IMG/VR virus record: IMGVR_UViG_3300031746_000048 | Span: 1 to 43,050 of that record | Length of the DNA: 43,050 nt | From: a virus | Reading direction: 5' to 3' (one strand) | Shown: positions 14,901-22,382 of the stretch, piece after piece | How positions within the stretch are numbered: position 1 is the first letter of the stretch | Layout of the letters: each line of letters opens with the position of its first letter | The notes under the pieces: model-generated | What the model saw: the letters and a program-made list of their open reading frames with translations, nothing else | Database searches by the model: none | Told to the model about the DNA's origin: nothing | Position numbers and translations under genes: made by a program

Positions 14901-17647
14901 GGACAACATTAACAGGTAATACAATTCCTAAGATTATATATTATGCAAACCCATCAGGACCAAACGCAGGACAATTATCGGCTAACATAATAATTGAGTC
15001 ACCTCAGGTTAGTCAATTACCGGTAACAGGTGACACAACTGTGGAACAGTCATATCTACAATATCCAACAGATATGGAGTATTTTCAGTTAATAACAGGA
15101 ATGACCTTCACTGAGTTTATTACCTTATCCAACACTGGAAGTACAGGATTTTTCCCGGCAAGTTATTTATTACATGATATGACATGTGCTGTTGGGGCAT
15201 GTAATGTGTTTACACTTACTTATCCTAACATTATACAAAAAATGAATAATTATAAAAATTATGAGATTTGTATTTTTGTTAGAGGAGTAGACCCTCATAC
15301 CGTAAAACAACCAGAAATACAATATGACTTATCAAACATATTTGGTAAGTCTTTGGGAACGGGACCAATTGTAAGTGGAAGTTATTATTTAAATTATCCT
15401 ATACAGTCAACAGGAATAAAACCTATACAACATGATACAGTTAATAACTCAACCGCCAATTTATACTTTCCTTCTTTTACTTTTACCCCTAACGCATCAA
15501 GTTGGACAGCATTTACATCTAATTACCCATATTATTATTTAAATACTGATGATAATTCGGGAGTCGCAAATGCGAGTAACTACTCACCTTATCCTGGTGT
15601 ATGGAAAACAAATCAAAACAGTACAATTTCGTTAACACAGACATTAACCGATACTTATAACTTACCTGTAAATAATACTTCTTATTATACGGTTGGTGGA
15701 ACTTACATGAGATGGGTAAACAATGTTAACAATCCACCAATGTTTATGTGGACAGGATGGTTCTTCAGTTCGCCTTCATGTAATCAAAATTGTCAAATAG
15801 GTGAATACTTTAACACTGGATCAACATTTTATGCGGGTATAAACGCACAACAAGGTAATCTAACGGCACTTTATTCACCGGCATATTACAGATATACATC
15901 ATTACCAGGAGTAAGTTTTTCAATTACAAACAGAATTGTAATGAGAAGCGATAGATTACCAACATCTTCCCAAGTCCAAAACGGACCTGTAGGAACTCAA
16001 ACGGGTTATGCTCTTCACCAAAATGATAACTTTGCGTTCTACCTTGCAAATGGAGCACAAAGTTCTCCAATTACTACCGCAGGATTTGATTTACCATCAG
16101 GTGAGTATCAAGATCTTGATCCTATAACCTCGGCACTTACAGAAACATTAACTTGTGAAGGTATGGTACCTTTGGAGTGTTATTCAGGGAGTGGAACCAA
16201 TGTGGGGATTATTCCTTATGGTGAATGTGATTCTTGTTGTTCAGTACTGCCAAATAGAATGGTTAATGGTTGTTATTGTTTATTAAATTATAAAGAAACA
16301 AATATTCCTTTTTTCAAAAAACTTTATTTGTTTCCTGAATATTTTAGAGATGTAAGATTATTCTTAGAATGGAAAGTTAGATTCAGTATGAATTTTGCGG
16401 CATGTCGAGGAGTTTTTGCTCAAGTGTTCCAAAACAATTGGATTAATGGATCTTTGTATATGTTTAATTTTAACAAAAGAACAACATTTAATGCTCTTGC
16501 AGAACCAGTTTATGGCTATTGTGAAAATGTTATAATGTTTAATAAAATTAGTAATACATTTTATTACAGATCATCTCCTTGGGACGGAAATAATTTTATT
16601 GGTAAAAAAAGTCCTTCTGAAGGTTTATTTGGTACTGATTTTCCAGGTGGGGGGTATGGATATAACAAAAGACAAATCCAATTTCCAACAACTATAACCG
16701 ATTTAGGCCCAAGAGACTCGTTTATTAGTGAGGTATGTTGTTCTTCAGAGGATAGTGAATTTGGTTCATATTATGCAAATCAAATTAAAACAACATCATA
16801 TCAAGATAACTCCGACATCGTTCAATTAGGATTCTTATCAAGAATATTAAATGAAGGTGTTAGACAAAGAATTATACCAATCTCAACTGGTGATAATAAC
16901 AGTGAGGGCAAAGGAATAATACAATTCTTTAATAGTGATAGAGGCGGTTATAGAATTGATGGTGATTGGGCACAAATGTTGTCTATAAATTCAGAGTGGG
17001 AAGTTTCTCCTTTTATAACGGAGAATGTGCCAAATAATAGTTATATATACTTTGGAGATAATCAAAACGGAAGTATCGGGTCTATATCAAGTGATTTAAT
17101 TAAACCAATATTAGGTTTATTTTTCTCTTCATCGACCGAAGAATTAAGATATAGAAAAATTATGTCTCCAGGGATTGAAACATATAATTTTAATCCTTTA
17201 ATTGAACAGAAGTTTGGATATCCCAAATCTCAGTATGTACCACATTATAAATGGTTACTTAAAAAACCAAAGACATATGCTGGAACACCTAATATTTTTG
17301 GATCCGAAGATAATAACTGGTATACTGATGTTTATTCAGGTTCTACTGGATACGGGTTCTTTAATAAACGATATCAAGACTTAGATTTTACAACCCCTCA
17401 GGAAAAATATCAAACAACATTAACACAACTTGGATTCATTTCAAGTTTTAATTTAACAGGAGGGACAATGCCGATTACTCCTTTATCTGCAATTTTGCAA
17501 GGTGACCCAAGCCCAAATCCAGCTCAAGAAAGTACAGTTAAAGATGGTATAGTTGTCGGGGCACCTTACCATTTCTACTTTGGTTTAAATAATGGAAAAA
17601 CAGCGGTAGATAGGTTTTATAAACTTTATGTTGCAACAGAAGAATAA
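11966..17647 (+). CDS. Giant baseplate-type structural protein with a hydrophobic block (1893 aa)
   Basis: It follows gp25 and gp6 and so occupies the place of T4 gene 7 (1032 aa), but I see no direct resemblance and do not assign that name. Residues about 50-170 look like a carboxypeptidase-regulatory-like beta sandwich: VVTGRVFVNGGYGLPNAKVSVF, then TTNESGDFMIFGVPVGEQTIVMDVDLS. Residues about 576-694 form a long hydrophobic block with roughly four membrane-segment-like stretches, for example LTFPLITLLFVAHLIAFMW, YVLILLGIYLTY and IVIAAFKVVLALSFTAFAIY. It is followed at once by a Cys/Asp cluster (C709, C712, C714, C716) and an acidic linker. The rest is Thr/Asn/Gly/Tyr-rich beta structure typical of virion proteins, with a second Cys cluster (CDSCC...GCYC, nt 16229-16277). 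Membrane-like helices in a baseplate protein are unusual; they might take part in envelope penetration or assembly, but the sequence does not say which. Confidence 0.75.
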   Translation: MSKSYRIRTEVGVDKYINVNLEQDWESLEILSLKILANNVYSRFCSTYGVVTGRVFVNGGYGLPNAKVSVFIPLDDTDELDPVISELYPFKTIGDTNEDGYRYNLLPKLPSYKGHASTGTFPNKGDVLMDESYIEVYDKYYRFTVTTNESGDFMIFGVPVGEQTIVMDVDLSDIGCFSMSPQDLIQQGLATESQVNGARFKSSTNLRELPQIKNLIYNIDVRPFWGAEDFCQVGITRADFDLTKLANITIQPSSVFMGSIISNTNDDALKISCKPKNNTGNLCELVAGPGEIQGIRQTIYSDSMGLPILERWDIEQAGKVIDGDGTFLVNVPMNLDYIYTNEFGEEIISNDPKKGIPTKGKYRFKFKWQTQQGLQGTSLRADFLVPNVKEHGWSDYEQDPFLIYSESIYNYPTIPAGVNSGATITASSSFGLINPVFYNLESYTIFINGINYFGSTESIQITNGDTFQIVATPIDPTQAINISFTSVPQPLFDVYKSYAFSTDWDDYADSQDAIDCEDSFYEFYYNKVYTTAMFLDRYKNGLGRAKHLGIKEIDDRSCKSNVNTFPVNDIIKNFDSIFFVFNILINILTFPLITLLFVAHLIAFMWPILKYVLILLGIYLTYDSIVAVEESVQTGVHAINSALSVISLPMDFGQLLDTIRLLLWGFGQIVIAAFKVVLALSFTAFAIYAAIRVKGFPRIGLPMISYPDCTSCECDCKDAPLDDDFDSNSITNELNQAAAAYQAEQESGSDLILSTPNSLIAPVNYSGSFNLDHPNLREINNEKPFWPCDTLTDYISSNPPIITFDIIIRASLDFIRMASGYDVLSSTDPNRYIPNEAYLLKAPQPFLIFADRNGIIPPLLVNQPDERYFAYPTSVTLSQRLNEFNTRDKYFYSSTANISNSGVNKIKTTVNPTSGSTPYFDQVMVVLMNQGSAQQLGIGELVTFQDPNYVNPNYTIPGNRLTNLTGATINQFQTNSITGTTLTGNTIPKIIYYANPSGPNAGQLSANIIIESPQVSQLPVTGDTTVEQSYLQYPTDMEYFQLITGMTFTEFITLSNTGSTGFFPASYLLHDMTCAVGACNVFTLTYPNIIQKMNNYKNYEICIFVRGVDPHTVKQPEIQYDLSNIFGKSLGTGPIVSGSYYLNYPIQSTGIKPIQHDTVNNSTANLYFPSFTFTPNASSWTAFTSNYPYYYLNTDDNSGVANASNYSPYPGVWKTNQNSTISLTQTLTDTYNLPVNNTSYYTVGGTYMRWVNNVNNPPMFMWTGWFFSSPSCNQNCQIGEYFNTGSTFYAGINAQQGNLTALYSPAYYRYTSLPGVSFSITNRIVMRSDRLPTSSQVQNGPVGTQTGYALHQNDNFAFYLANGAQSSPITTAGFDLPSGEYQDLDPITSALTETLTCEGMVPLECYSGSGTNVGIIPYGECDSCCSVLPNRMVNGCYCLLNYKETNIPFFKKLYLFPEYFRDVRLFLEWKVRFSMNFAACRGVFAQVFQNNWINGSLYMFNFNKRTTFNALAEPVYGYCENVIMFNKISNTFYYRSSPWDGNNFIGKKSPSEGLFGTDFPGGGYGYNKRQIQFPTTITDLGPRDSFISEVCCSSEDSEFGSYYANQIKTTSYQDNSDIVQLGFLSRILNEGVRQRIIPISTGDNNSEGKGIIQFFNSDRGGYRIDGDWAQMLSINSEWEVSPFITENVPNNSYIYFGDNQNGSIGSISSDLIKPILGLFFSSSTEELRYRKIMSPGIETYNFNPLIEQKFGYPKSQYVPHYKWLLKKPKTYAGTPNIFGSEDNNWYTDVYSGSTGYGFFNKRYQDLDFTTPQEKYQTTLTQLGFISSFNLTGGTMPITPLSAILQGDPSPNPAQESTVKDGIVVGAPYHFYFGLNNGKTAVDRFYKLYVATEE

Positions 17648-17649
17648 TT

Positions 17650-19482
17650 ATGGTAAATCCAACAACAAGAATAATTCAGTCGGATCAAAGGTATAAATCA
17701 GCTCCTTTGAGTGATCAATTTGTAAACATACCTTTCACTCAAAATATGAAAGAATTGATAGAGTTTGACAGAACTGTGGATATTAGTTTGATTACCGTAT
17801 TTGATGAAGAAAGACAAGCCTCACCAACTTTTAGGCCAGTTACAAAATTCACATTGTTATTTGAAAATGCTTATACTGGATCAACAACATATGTACCATT
17901 TAGAGACAATTTGTATTACACAAATGCGATACAAAATGCGGTTTCATATTACCCATCAGGTAATGTACCATCAGTTCCACCACAACCAATAAATTCTACA
18001 GTTCCTTGGGACGGATTCCCACAATACCCTGAGTTTGATTTTATCAGAACCGATTCTCGTGTTTCGGGTTACACATTTGGAAATGGAAAACATTTAGAGT
18101 TTAAACCCGTAAGCGCAACCACATATAATTGGTCACATTATATTAGTTACCCTTATTTGAATGTCTATCAGAAAAAAATGTATGCTATAGAACCTAACAC
18201 CCAAATTTCTTGGAGTTGGTCCGCCTCAGACGGCATACCATTTGTTATAACCGAAGGGTCAGATAAAACCATAGGTTCCATAAGATTCAAATGTCCCGTA
18301 CCACATGGTTTATCAACAGGTCAATTTGTATTACTTTCCTCAAACTATAATGGGAATTCATTTTTCCAAGTCTCAAGATTAGGAAACGGAGGATCAGGAT
18401 CTGAGGAATATATTTTTAACATACAAAATGTTGGATATACAGGAACAACATTTATTACATTAAATCAAGGTACATTTAAAAGAGTTTTAGATGCAACAAA
18501 CTCCGCAGACACAATTAGCCAATATTATGTTAGAAAACATAAAATACTTACAGATGCTGAATGTGCGGTTTTAGTTAATGCAGGGTATGAAAAAAACATT
18601 TATAATGACAAAACAAAATGTGAAATTAAACCTTTAACGCCAAATCAAAGAAAAAGAACTTCAGTTAAAGAAGGATCAAGATCGTACACACTTTCGTTTA
18701 ATTGTGATGTAAAAATTGATAATTTAAGGGATAACCAAAACAGACCACTAACACAATTATTCTTCACCACAATTTGGAGAGGATATTTTGGTTGGACACA
18801 AAAATTAAAACAAGGTTGGGATTTTAACACATTTTTAAAAGATGGTAAACCACAAATATGGTGGGATCAAAATAATGCGGACTCAAACGCTTCGGTTTCT
18901 CAATCACAATATTTTACATTTAACAACCCAAAGCCTTTTTTCTATAACAATTTTTACACAACAGGTGATACTTTGGATGGTGATTATTGTGAATGGAATA
19001 ATTATGAACAACTAGAACGAGTTATTTCTACTTATCAACATAAAATAACATATAACAATAATTGGTTTAAGTTACCAAGTGACAACTTAACAACAACAAA
19101 CCAATATGGATATTTTTATCAACCACATAACCCAATTCAGTTAAGAGTATTTTCAGACTATGTTGAAGAATCTAATTCAGAAAATATTGTTGGTCTACCT
19201 GATTATGCCTACTACTCAACATTAATATCTTCTTTTAGGTGGAGAGACTTGTATTCCTATGGTTTTGTTAGTTCTGATGGTGTTGGTGTTGATTATCCAT
19301 TTTTAAATAATGCTCATTATCCTTTTGTTAATACAATTTTTAGAATAACTCCTGAAAATTATAATATACCAAGTGACTATGCGACATCTACAAATCCATC
19401 TCAGATAGATACTTATCAAGGAGGTAAAGTACCATTTGACATAAACACAATTGCAGAACCTTTAATAGATGGATGCGACTAG
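17650..19482 (+). CDS. Structural protein of unknown role, 610 aa
   Basis: I do not recognise a family. The protein is aromatic- and Asn/Thr-rich, with no signal peptide or membrane segment, in the style of tail/baseplate proteins. It opens with MVNPTTRIIQSDQRY and has a segment CPVPHGLSTGQFVLLSSNY (about 219-237) of a type seen in phage structural proteins. It starts 2 bases after the giant gene and overlaps the next gene by 14 bases, so it is surely co-translated with both. A role in the baseplate periphery is inferred from context only. Confidence 0.72.
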   Translation: MVNPTTRIIQSDQRYKSAPLSDQFVNIPFTQNMKELIEFDRTVDISLITVFDEERQASPTFRPVTKFTLLFENAYTGSTTYVPFRDNLYYTNAIQNAVSYYPSGNVPSVPPQPINSTVPWDGFPQYPEFDFIRTDSRVSGYTFGNGKHLEFKPVSATTYNWSHYISYPYLNVYQKKMYAIEPNTQISWSWSASDGIPFVITEGSDKTIGSIRFKCPVPHGLSTGQFVLLSSNYNGNSFFQVSRLGNGGSGSEEYIFNIQNVGYTGTTFITLNQGTFKRVLDATNSADTISQYYVRKHKILTDAECAVLVNAGYEKNIYNDKTKCEIKPLTPNQRKRTSVKEGSRSYTLSFNCDVKIDNLRDNQNRPLTQLFFTTIWRGYFGWTQKLKQGWDFNTFLKDGKPQIWWDQNNADSNASVSQSQYFTFNNPKPFFYNNFYTTGDTLDGDYCEWNNYEQLERVISTYQHKITYNNNWFKLPSDNLTTTNQYGYFYQPHNPIQLRVFSDYVEESNSENIVGLPDYAYYSTLISSFRWRDLYSYGFVSSDGVGVDYPFLNNAHYPFVNTIFRITPENYNIPSDYATSTNPSQIDTYQGGKVPFDINTIAEPLIDGCD

Positions 19483-20275
19483 AATAAAAATTGTAAAAGA
19501 CGATATTAATAAGTTTATTAATATTCCTGTCAACATGCAATGGGATTTCATGGGAAGAGATGATAGTATTACGGACTATGAGGTAGATGCCGTTAATCAA
19601 GTAATTGGTGGTCCACAAGATTTTGAAATAATAAGATTTGCTCACAACATATTTTTAAAGGACAACACAGAAATAAAACATGTGTTTAATTTCTATGATT
19701 ATTCACAACCAATAACTGCAACAACTGTAGGTAATTGGTCCCCCAATTATTTGAACAATGGTTTTTCAGTACAGGATGTTTATTACTACTCAAAGTCATT
19801 TACAAAGTCTTTTTTTAAATTGGATTTTTATGATAGTCCCGATGATACGGTACAAAATTTATATTTGTCGATTATTCTTCCTACACAACAAGGTTTAACA
19901 CAAACGGCAACTTTATCACCAACATTACCACCTGTTGAAATAAAAAAACCAGAAATGATTTTAGATTACATTGGTTCAAACAAAGAAGGATTCTTTATTT
20001 ATTGGTTAAGAAGTCGTGAGTTTATTGATGTTAATACTTTTTATATGTCCGCAAAGTTTTTTGATGCAATAACAGGAGTCTTCAAACAAATGACTAATGT
20101 AAAACAAACATTATTACTTCCTGGTAAGTTTACATTTAACAATTCAGACTATAAGTACTATAAAGTAGACTTAGATTATAGTAATCAAACATACGAAGTG
20201 TTTTCTACCTCAACTGGTCTTAGACTTGGAGATAATAATTCACCGATAACTTGGTATGAATATGTTAACCCATAA
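19469..20275 (+). CDS. Structural protein of unknown role, 268 aa
   Basis: This is an unrecognised protein with an alpha/beta N-terminal half (VKDDINKFINIPVNMQWDF) and a beta-rich rest. A Pro/Thr-rich turn (LSPTLPPVEIKKPE) divides two domains near residue 150. Its start overlaps the end of the preceding gene by 14 bases, and its stop shares a base with the next start (TAATG), implying translational coupling across three genes. Its role in the virion is inferred from position. Confidence 0.72.
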   Translation: MDATRIKIVKDDINKFINIPVNMQWDFMGRDDSITDYEVDAVNQVIGGPQDFEIIRFAHNIFLKDNTEIKHVFNFYDYSQPITATTVGNWSPNYLNNGFSVQDVYYYSKSFTKSFFKLDFYDSPDDTVQNLYLSIILPTQQGLTQTATLSPTLPPVEIKKPEMILDYIGSNKEGFFIYWLRSREFIDVNTFYMSAKFFDAITGVFKQMTNVKQTLLLPGKFTFNNSDYKYYKVDLDYSNQTYEVFSTSTGLRLGDNNSPITWYEYVNP

Positions 20276-21450
20276 TGGAATTACAACAGTATAATTTTAT
20301 TGTTTCACCTGAAAATGTTAAAAGTGATTTAGTATTTGTTCCATATACGGGAGAAACTGATATTACAACAATAATAGATCCTTGTTGTTTAACGGCAACT
20401 ACCGCTACCACAGTAACCACAGGAACGACAGGAGTCTATTTACCAATGTCTTATCTATTAAGTGGTAACACAGGGGGTACTTCATTTTTAACGGGTTTAT
20501 CGGTCAATATTATGATCACAGAATCTACAGTAGATTTAGGATATTACAGTCCTACCGATGGTATGATTTTACAAAAAGATGTTTTAAACAACTTTATTGT
20601 TACAGGTGACACAATTAACCCATACACATTCAAATTTTATAACACCTCAGATTTAGAACTAATAAAATTTTTACAACTTGTAACATATATTTTAGATTGG
20701 GGTGACGGTACACCACCACAAGTGGTATTAGGAATCACACCAATATCACACACATACCCAAATGCTAGTACGGAGTACATAATAACACTAACTGCTAATT
20801 CACCATGGGGGATTTCAAAAGTACAAAAACCTTTGGTAGTACCATTTACAAATGTTACAATAACAAATCCTCAAGGTAACATGGTTTTTTATCCTGCTGG
20901 AGGTAGTTGGTCAGCAACACCAGTAAGCTATGACTATATTTTTACGGGGGACTCAAATACAAACATTGTTGATTACTATTCATACAATTATACAACAGTG
21001 CCTTTTCCTATTACAGGTTTTACTGAATCAACTTTGAATGACTTATCACAATTTGGACCAAAAGTTAATTTAGCTCAAGGAAAATATAAATTAGGATTAC
21101 AAGTAACAGGCACGACAGGAGTTATTGGGACTTACTTTGGTCCTGATATTACAAATACATACACCGCATATACCGTAAATGGTGTGATCTACCATGACTA
21201 TGAAGATTTCACAATTTATTTTGCCGATTCATATGGTTTAGTACTTGGTGATTTGGAGTTAAGTGCGATAACAAAAAACGAGGCGCTTATTAATGTAATA
21301 GACCAACCTGAAATCGTTTCAAATGTTTTTATTGAAAGGGGAAAAAATTCTCCTTTGGAATATATCATGAGATTGGGTGAGGTTGATAGCGTTGGTGATT
21401 TAGAAAAATACGGATACAAGTTTTTTATTATAGAAAAAGTGTCTACATAA
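20275..21450 (+). CDS. Structural protein with a PKD-like domain, 391 aa
   Basis: Residues about 140-190 fit a PKD-type beta sandwich: YILDWGDGTPPQ, then HTYPNASTEYIITLTA. The W-G-D-G-T and H-T-Y-P motifs are the family hallmarks. PKD domains are spacer or binding modules in surface proteins and are found in phage fibres. The N-terminal part is Thr-rich (CCLTATTATTVTTGTTGVY) and the C-terminal ~100 residues are mixed alpha/beta ending in LEKYGYKFFIIEKVST. Stop-start coupling (TAATG) links it to the previous gene. Probably a baseplate-periphery or fibre-attachment protein. Confidence 0.7.
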   Translation: MELQQYNFIVSPENVKSDLVFVPYTGETDITTIIDPCCLTATTATTVTTGTTGVYLPMSYLLSGNTGGTSFLTGLSVNIMITESTVDLGYYSPTDGMILQKDVLNNFIVTGDTINPYTFKFYNTSDLELIKFLQLVTYILDWGDGTPPQVVLGITPISHTYPNASTEYIITLTANSPWGISKVQKPLVVPFTNVTITNPQGNMVFYPAGGSWSATPVSYDYIFTGDSNTNIVDYYSYNYTTVPFPITGFTESTLNDLSQFGPKVNLAQGKYKLGLQVTGTTGVIGTYFGPDITNTYTAYTVNGVIYHDYEDFTIYFADSYGLVLGDLELSAITKNEALINVIDQPEIVSNVFIERGKNSPLEYIMRLGEVDSVGDLEKYGYKFFIIEKVST

Positions 21451-21451
21451 A

Positions 21452-21458
21452 TATTTAT
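21452..21458 (+). promoter_or_regulatory. TATTTAT motif before a structural gene
   Basis: TATTTAT lies 18 bases before the ATG at 21477, in a 26-base gap. This spacing is close to that at 11942-11948 (17 bases) and 903-909 (14 bases). Confidence 0.4.
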
Positions 21459-21476
21459 TAAAAAGTAAAACATACT

Positions 21477-22382
21477 ATGGCAACAGGAAATTATGGAACG
21501 ATAAGACCAGCGGATGTTAGTCCTGAAGATGTGCAGATTGTAATGGTCTACACTGAATCAAGAGATGACACGCAAAACTTTACATTAACAACGCTTAATT
21601 CTCAAGATGTATTGAGACCATATTTTAACAACGCAAATACTGGTGGTAGCTCGGTAGAAATTTTGGGTGGTTTATATAATTTAAAATTACCTGCGGATCA
21701 ATTCACTAAATTGGGAATTTACACCCTTATGATTAGACCTGCAGAAATCAGAACAATAATCACAGATTGTGGTGTTTTATCTTCATTGCCAAATGTTAAA
21801 GGTATTGTAATTGATTTAAATAATGTGCCAACAGAATATAAAAACAAATTTGTTAACCAAGGTTTGGTTGGATTTAGAATTGAGTATTTAAATCCTGACG
21901 GCACTAAAATACCTAATTTCTTTAGAATAATCACATCGTGTTTTTATTGTGAACCAGTTGTCCAAAATTTGACCAATACAATTCAAAAATCTATAAGATA
22001 TAGGTATGTTGAGGGAGCAACCAATTTAATTTATTGTACTGTGTCACCTTCATCATCACCAACAAACAAACCAAGTGCGACTCCGTATATTGGACAACCA
22101 AATCAAAGTATTGTTATAACAAATACTTATTTTAACCCCATTACAACTGAAATTGAAATTGTTGATCAAGATATATCAACACTTGCAATTGCGCTTTATG
22201 GTAATCAAACTAAATCAATTGAAGACGGTATCTACACTATTTATGATGCGAATAACAATATTTACAAACAATACAATTTGTACGAAATCAAAGATCAGTT
22301 CAATACACTTCTTTATGAAGTTAGACAGGATCGTGGTGAAAATATCGACTTCTCTAAGGCTTTTAATAATATAACCGTTTAA
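21477..22382 (+). CDS. Structural protein of unknown role, 301 aa
   Basis: I do not recognise a family. It opens MATGNYGTIRPADVSPEDVQI, has a beta-rich domain with MIRPAEIRTIITDCGVL, a CFYCEP pair of Cys near residue 160 and a Ser/Pro-rich bridge (VSPSSSPTNKPSATP, about 190-204) to a C-terminal domain ending in FSKAFNNITV. The stop shares a base with the start of the next gene. By location it is part of the baseplate or tail tip. Confidence 0.72.
   Translation: MATGNYGTIRPADVSPEDVQIVMVYTESRDDTQNFTLTTLNSQDVLRPYFNNANTGGSSVEILGGLYNLKLPADQFTKLGIYTLMIRPAEIRTIITDCGVLSSLPNVKGIVIDLNNVPTEYKNKFVNQGLVGFRIEYLNPDGTKIPNFFRIITSCFYCEPVVQNLTNTIQKSIRYRYVEGATNLIYCTVSPSSSPTNKPSATPYIGQPNQSIVITNTYFNPITTEIEIVDQDISTLAIALYGNQTKSIEDGIYTIYDANNNIYKQYNLYEIKDQFNTLLYEVRQDRGENIDFSKAFNNITV

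Noticed and set aside
11966-17647. Calling the 1893-aa gene T4 gene 7 or a tape-measure protein
   Set aside because: Its place after gp6 resembles gene 7 and its hydrophobic block resembles tape measures, but it is beta-rich rather than helical and no specific similarity is visible.
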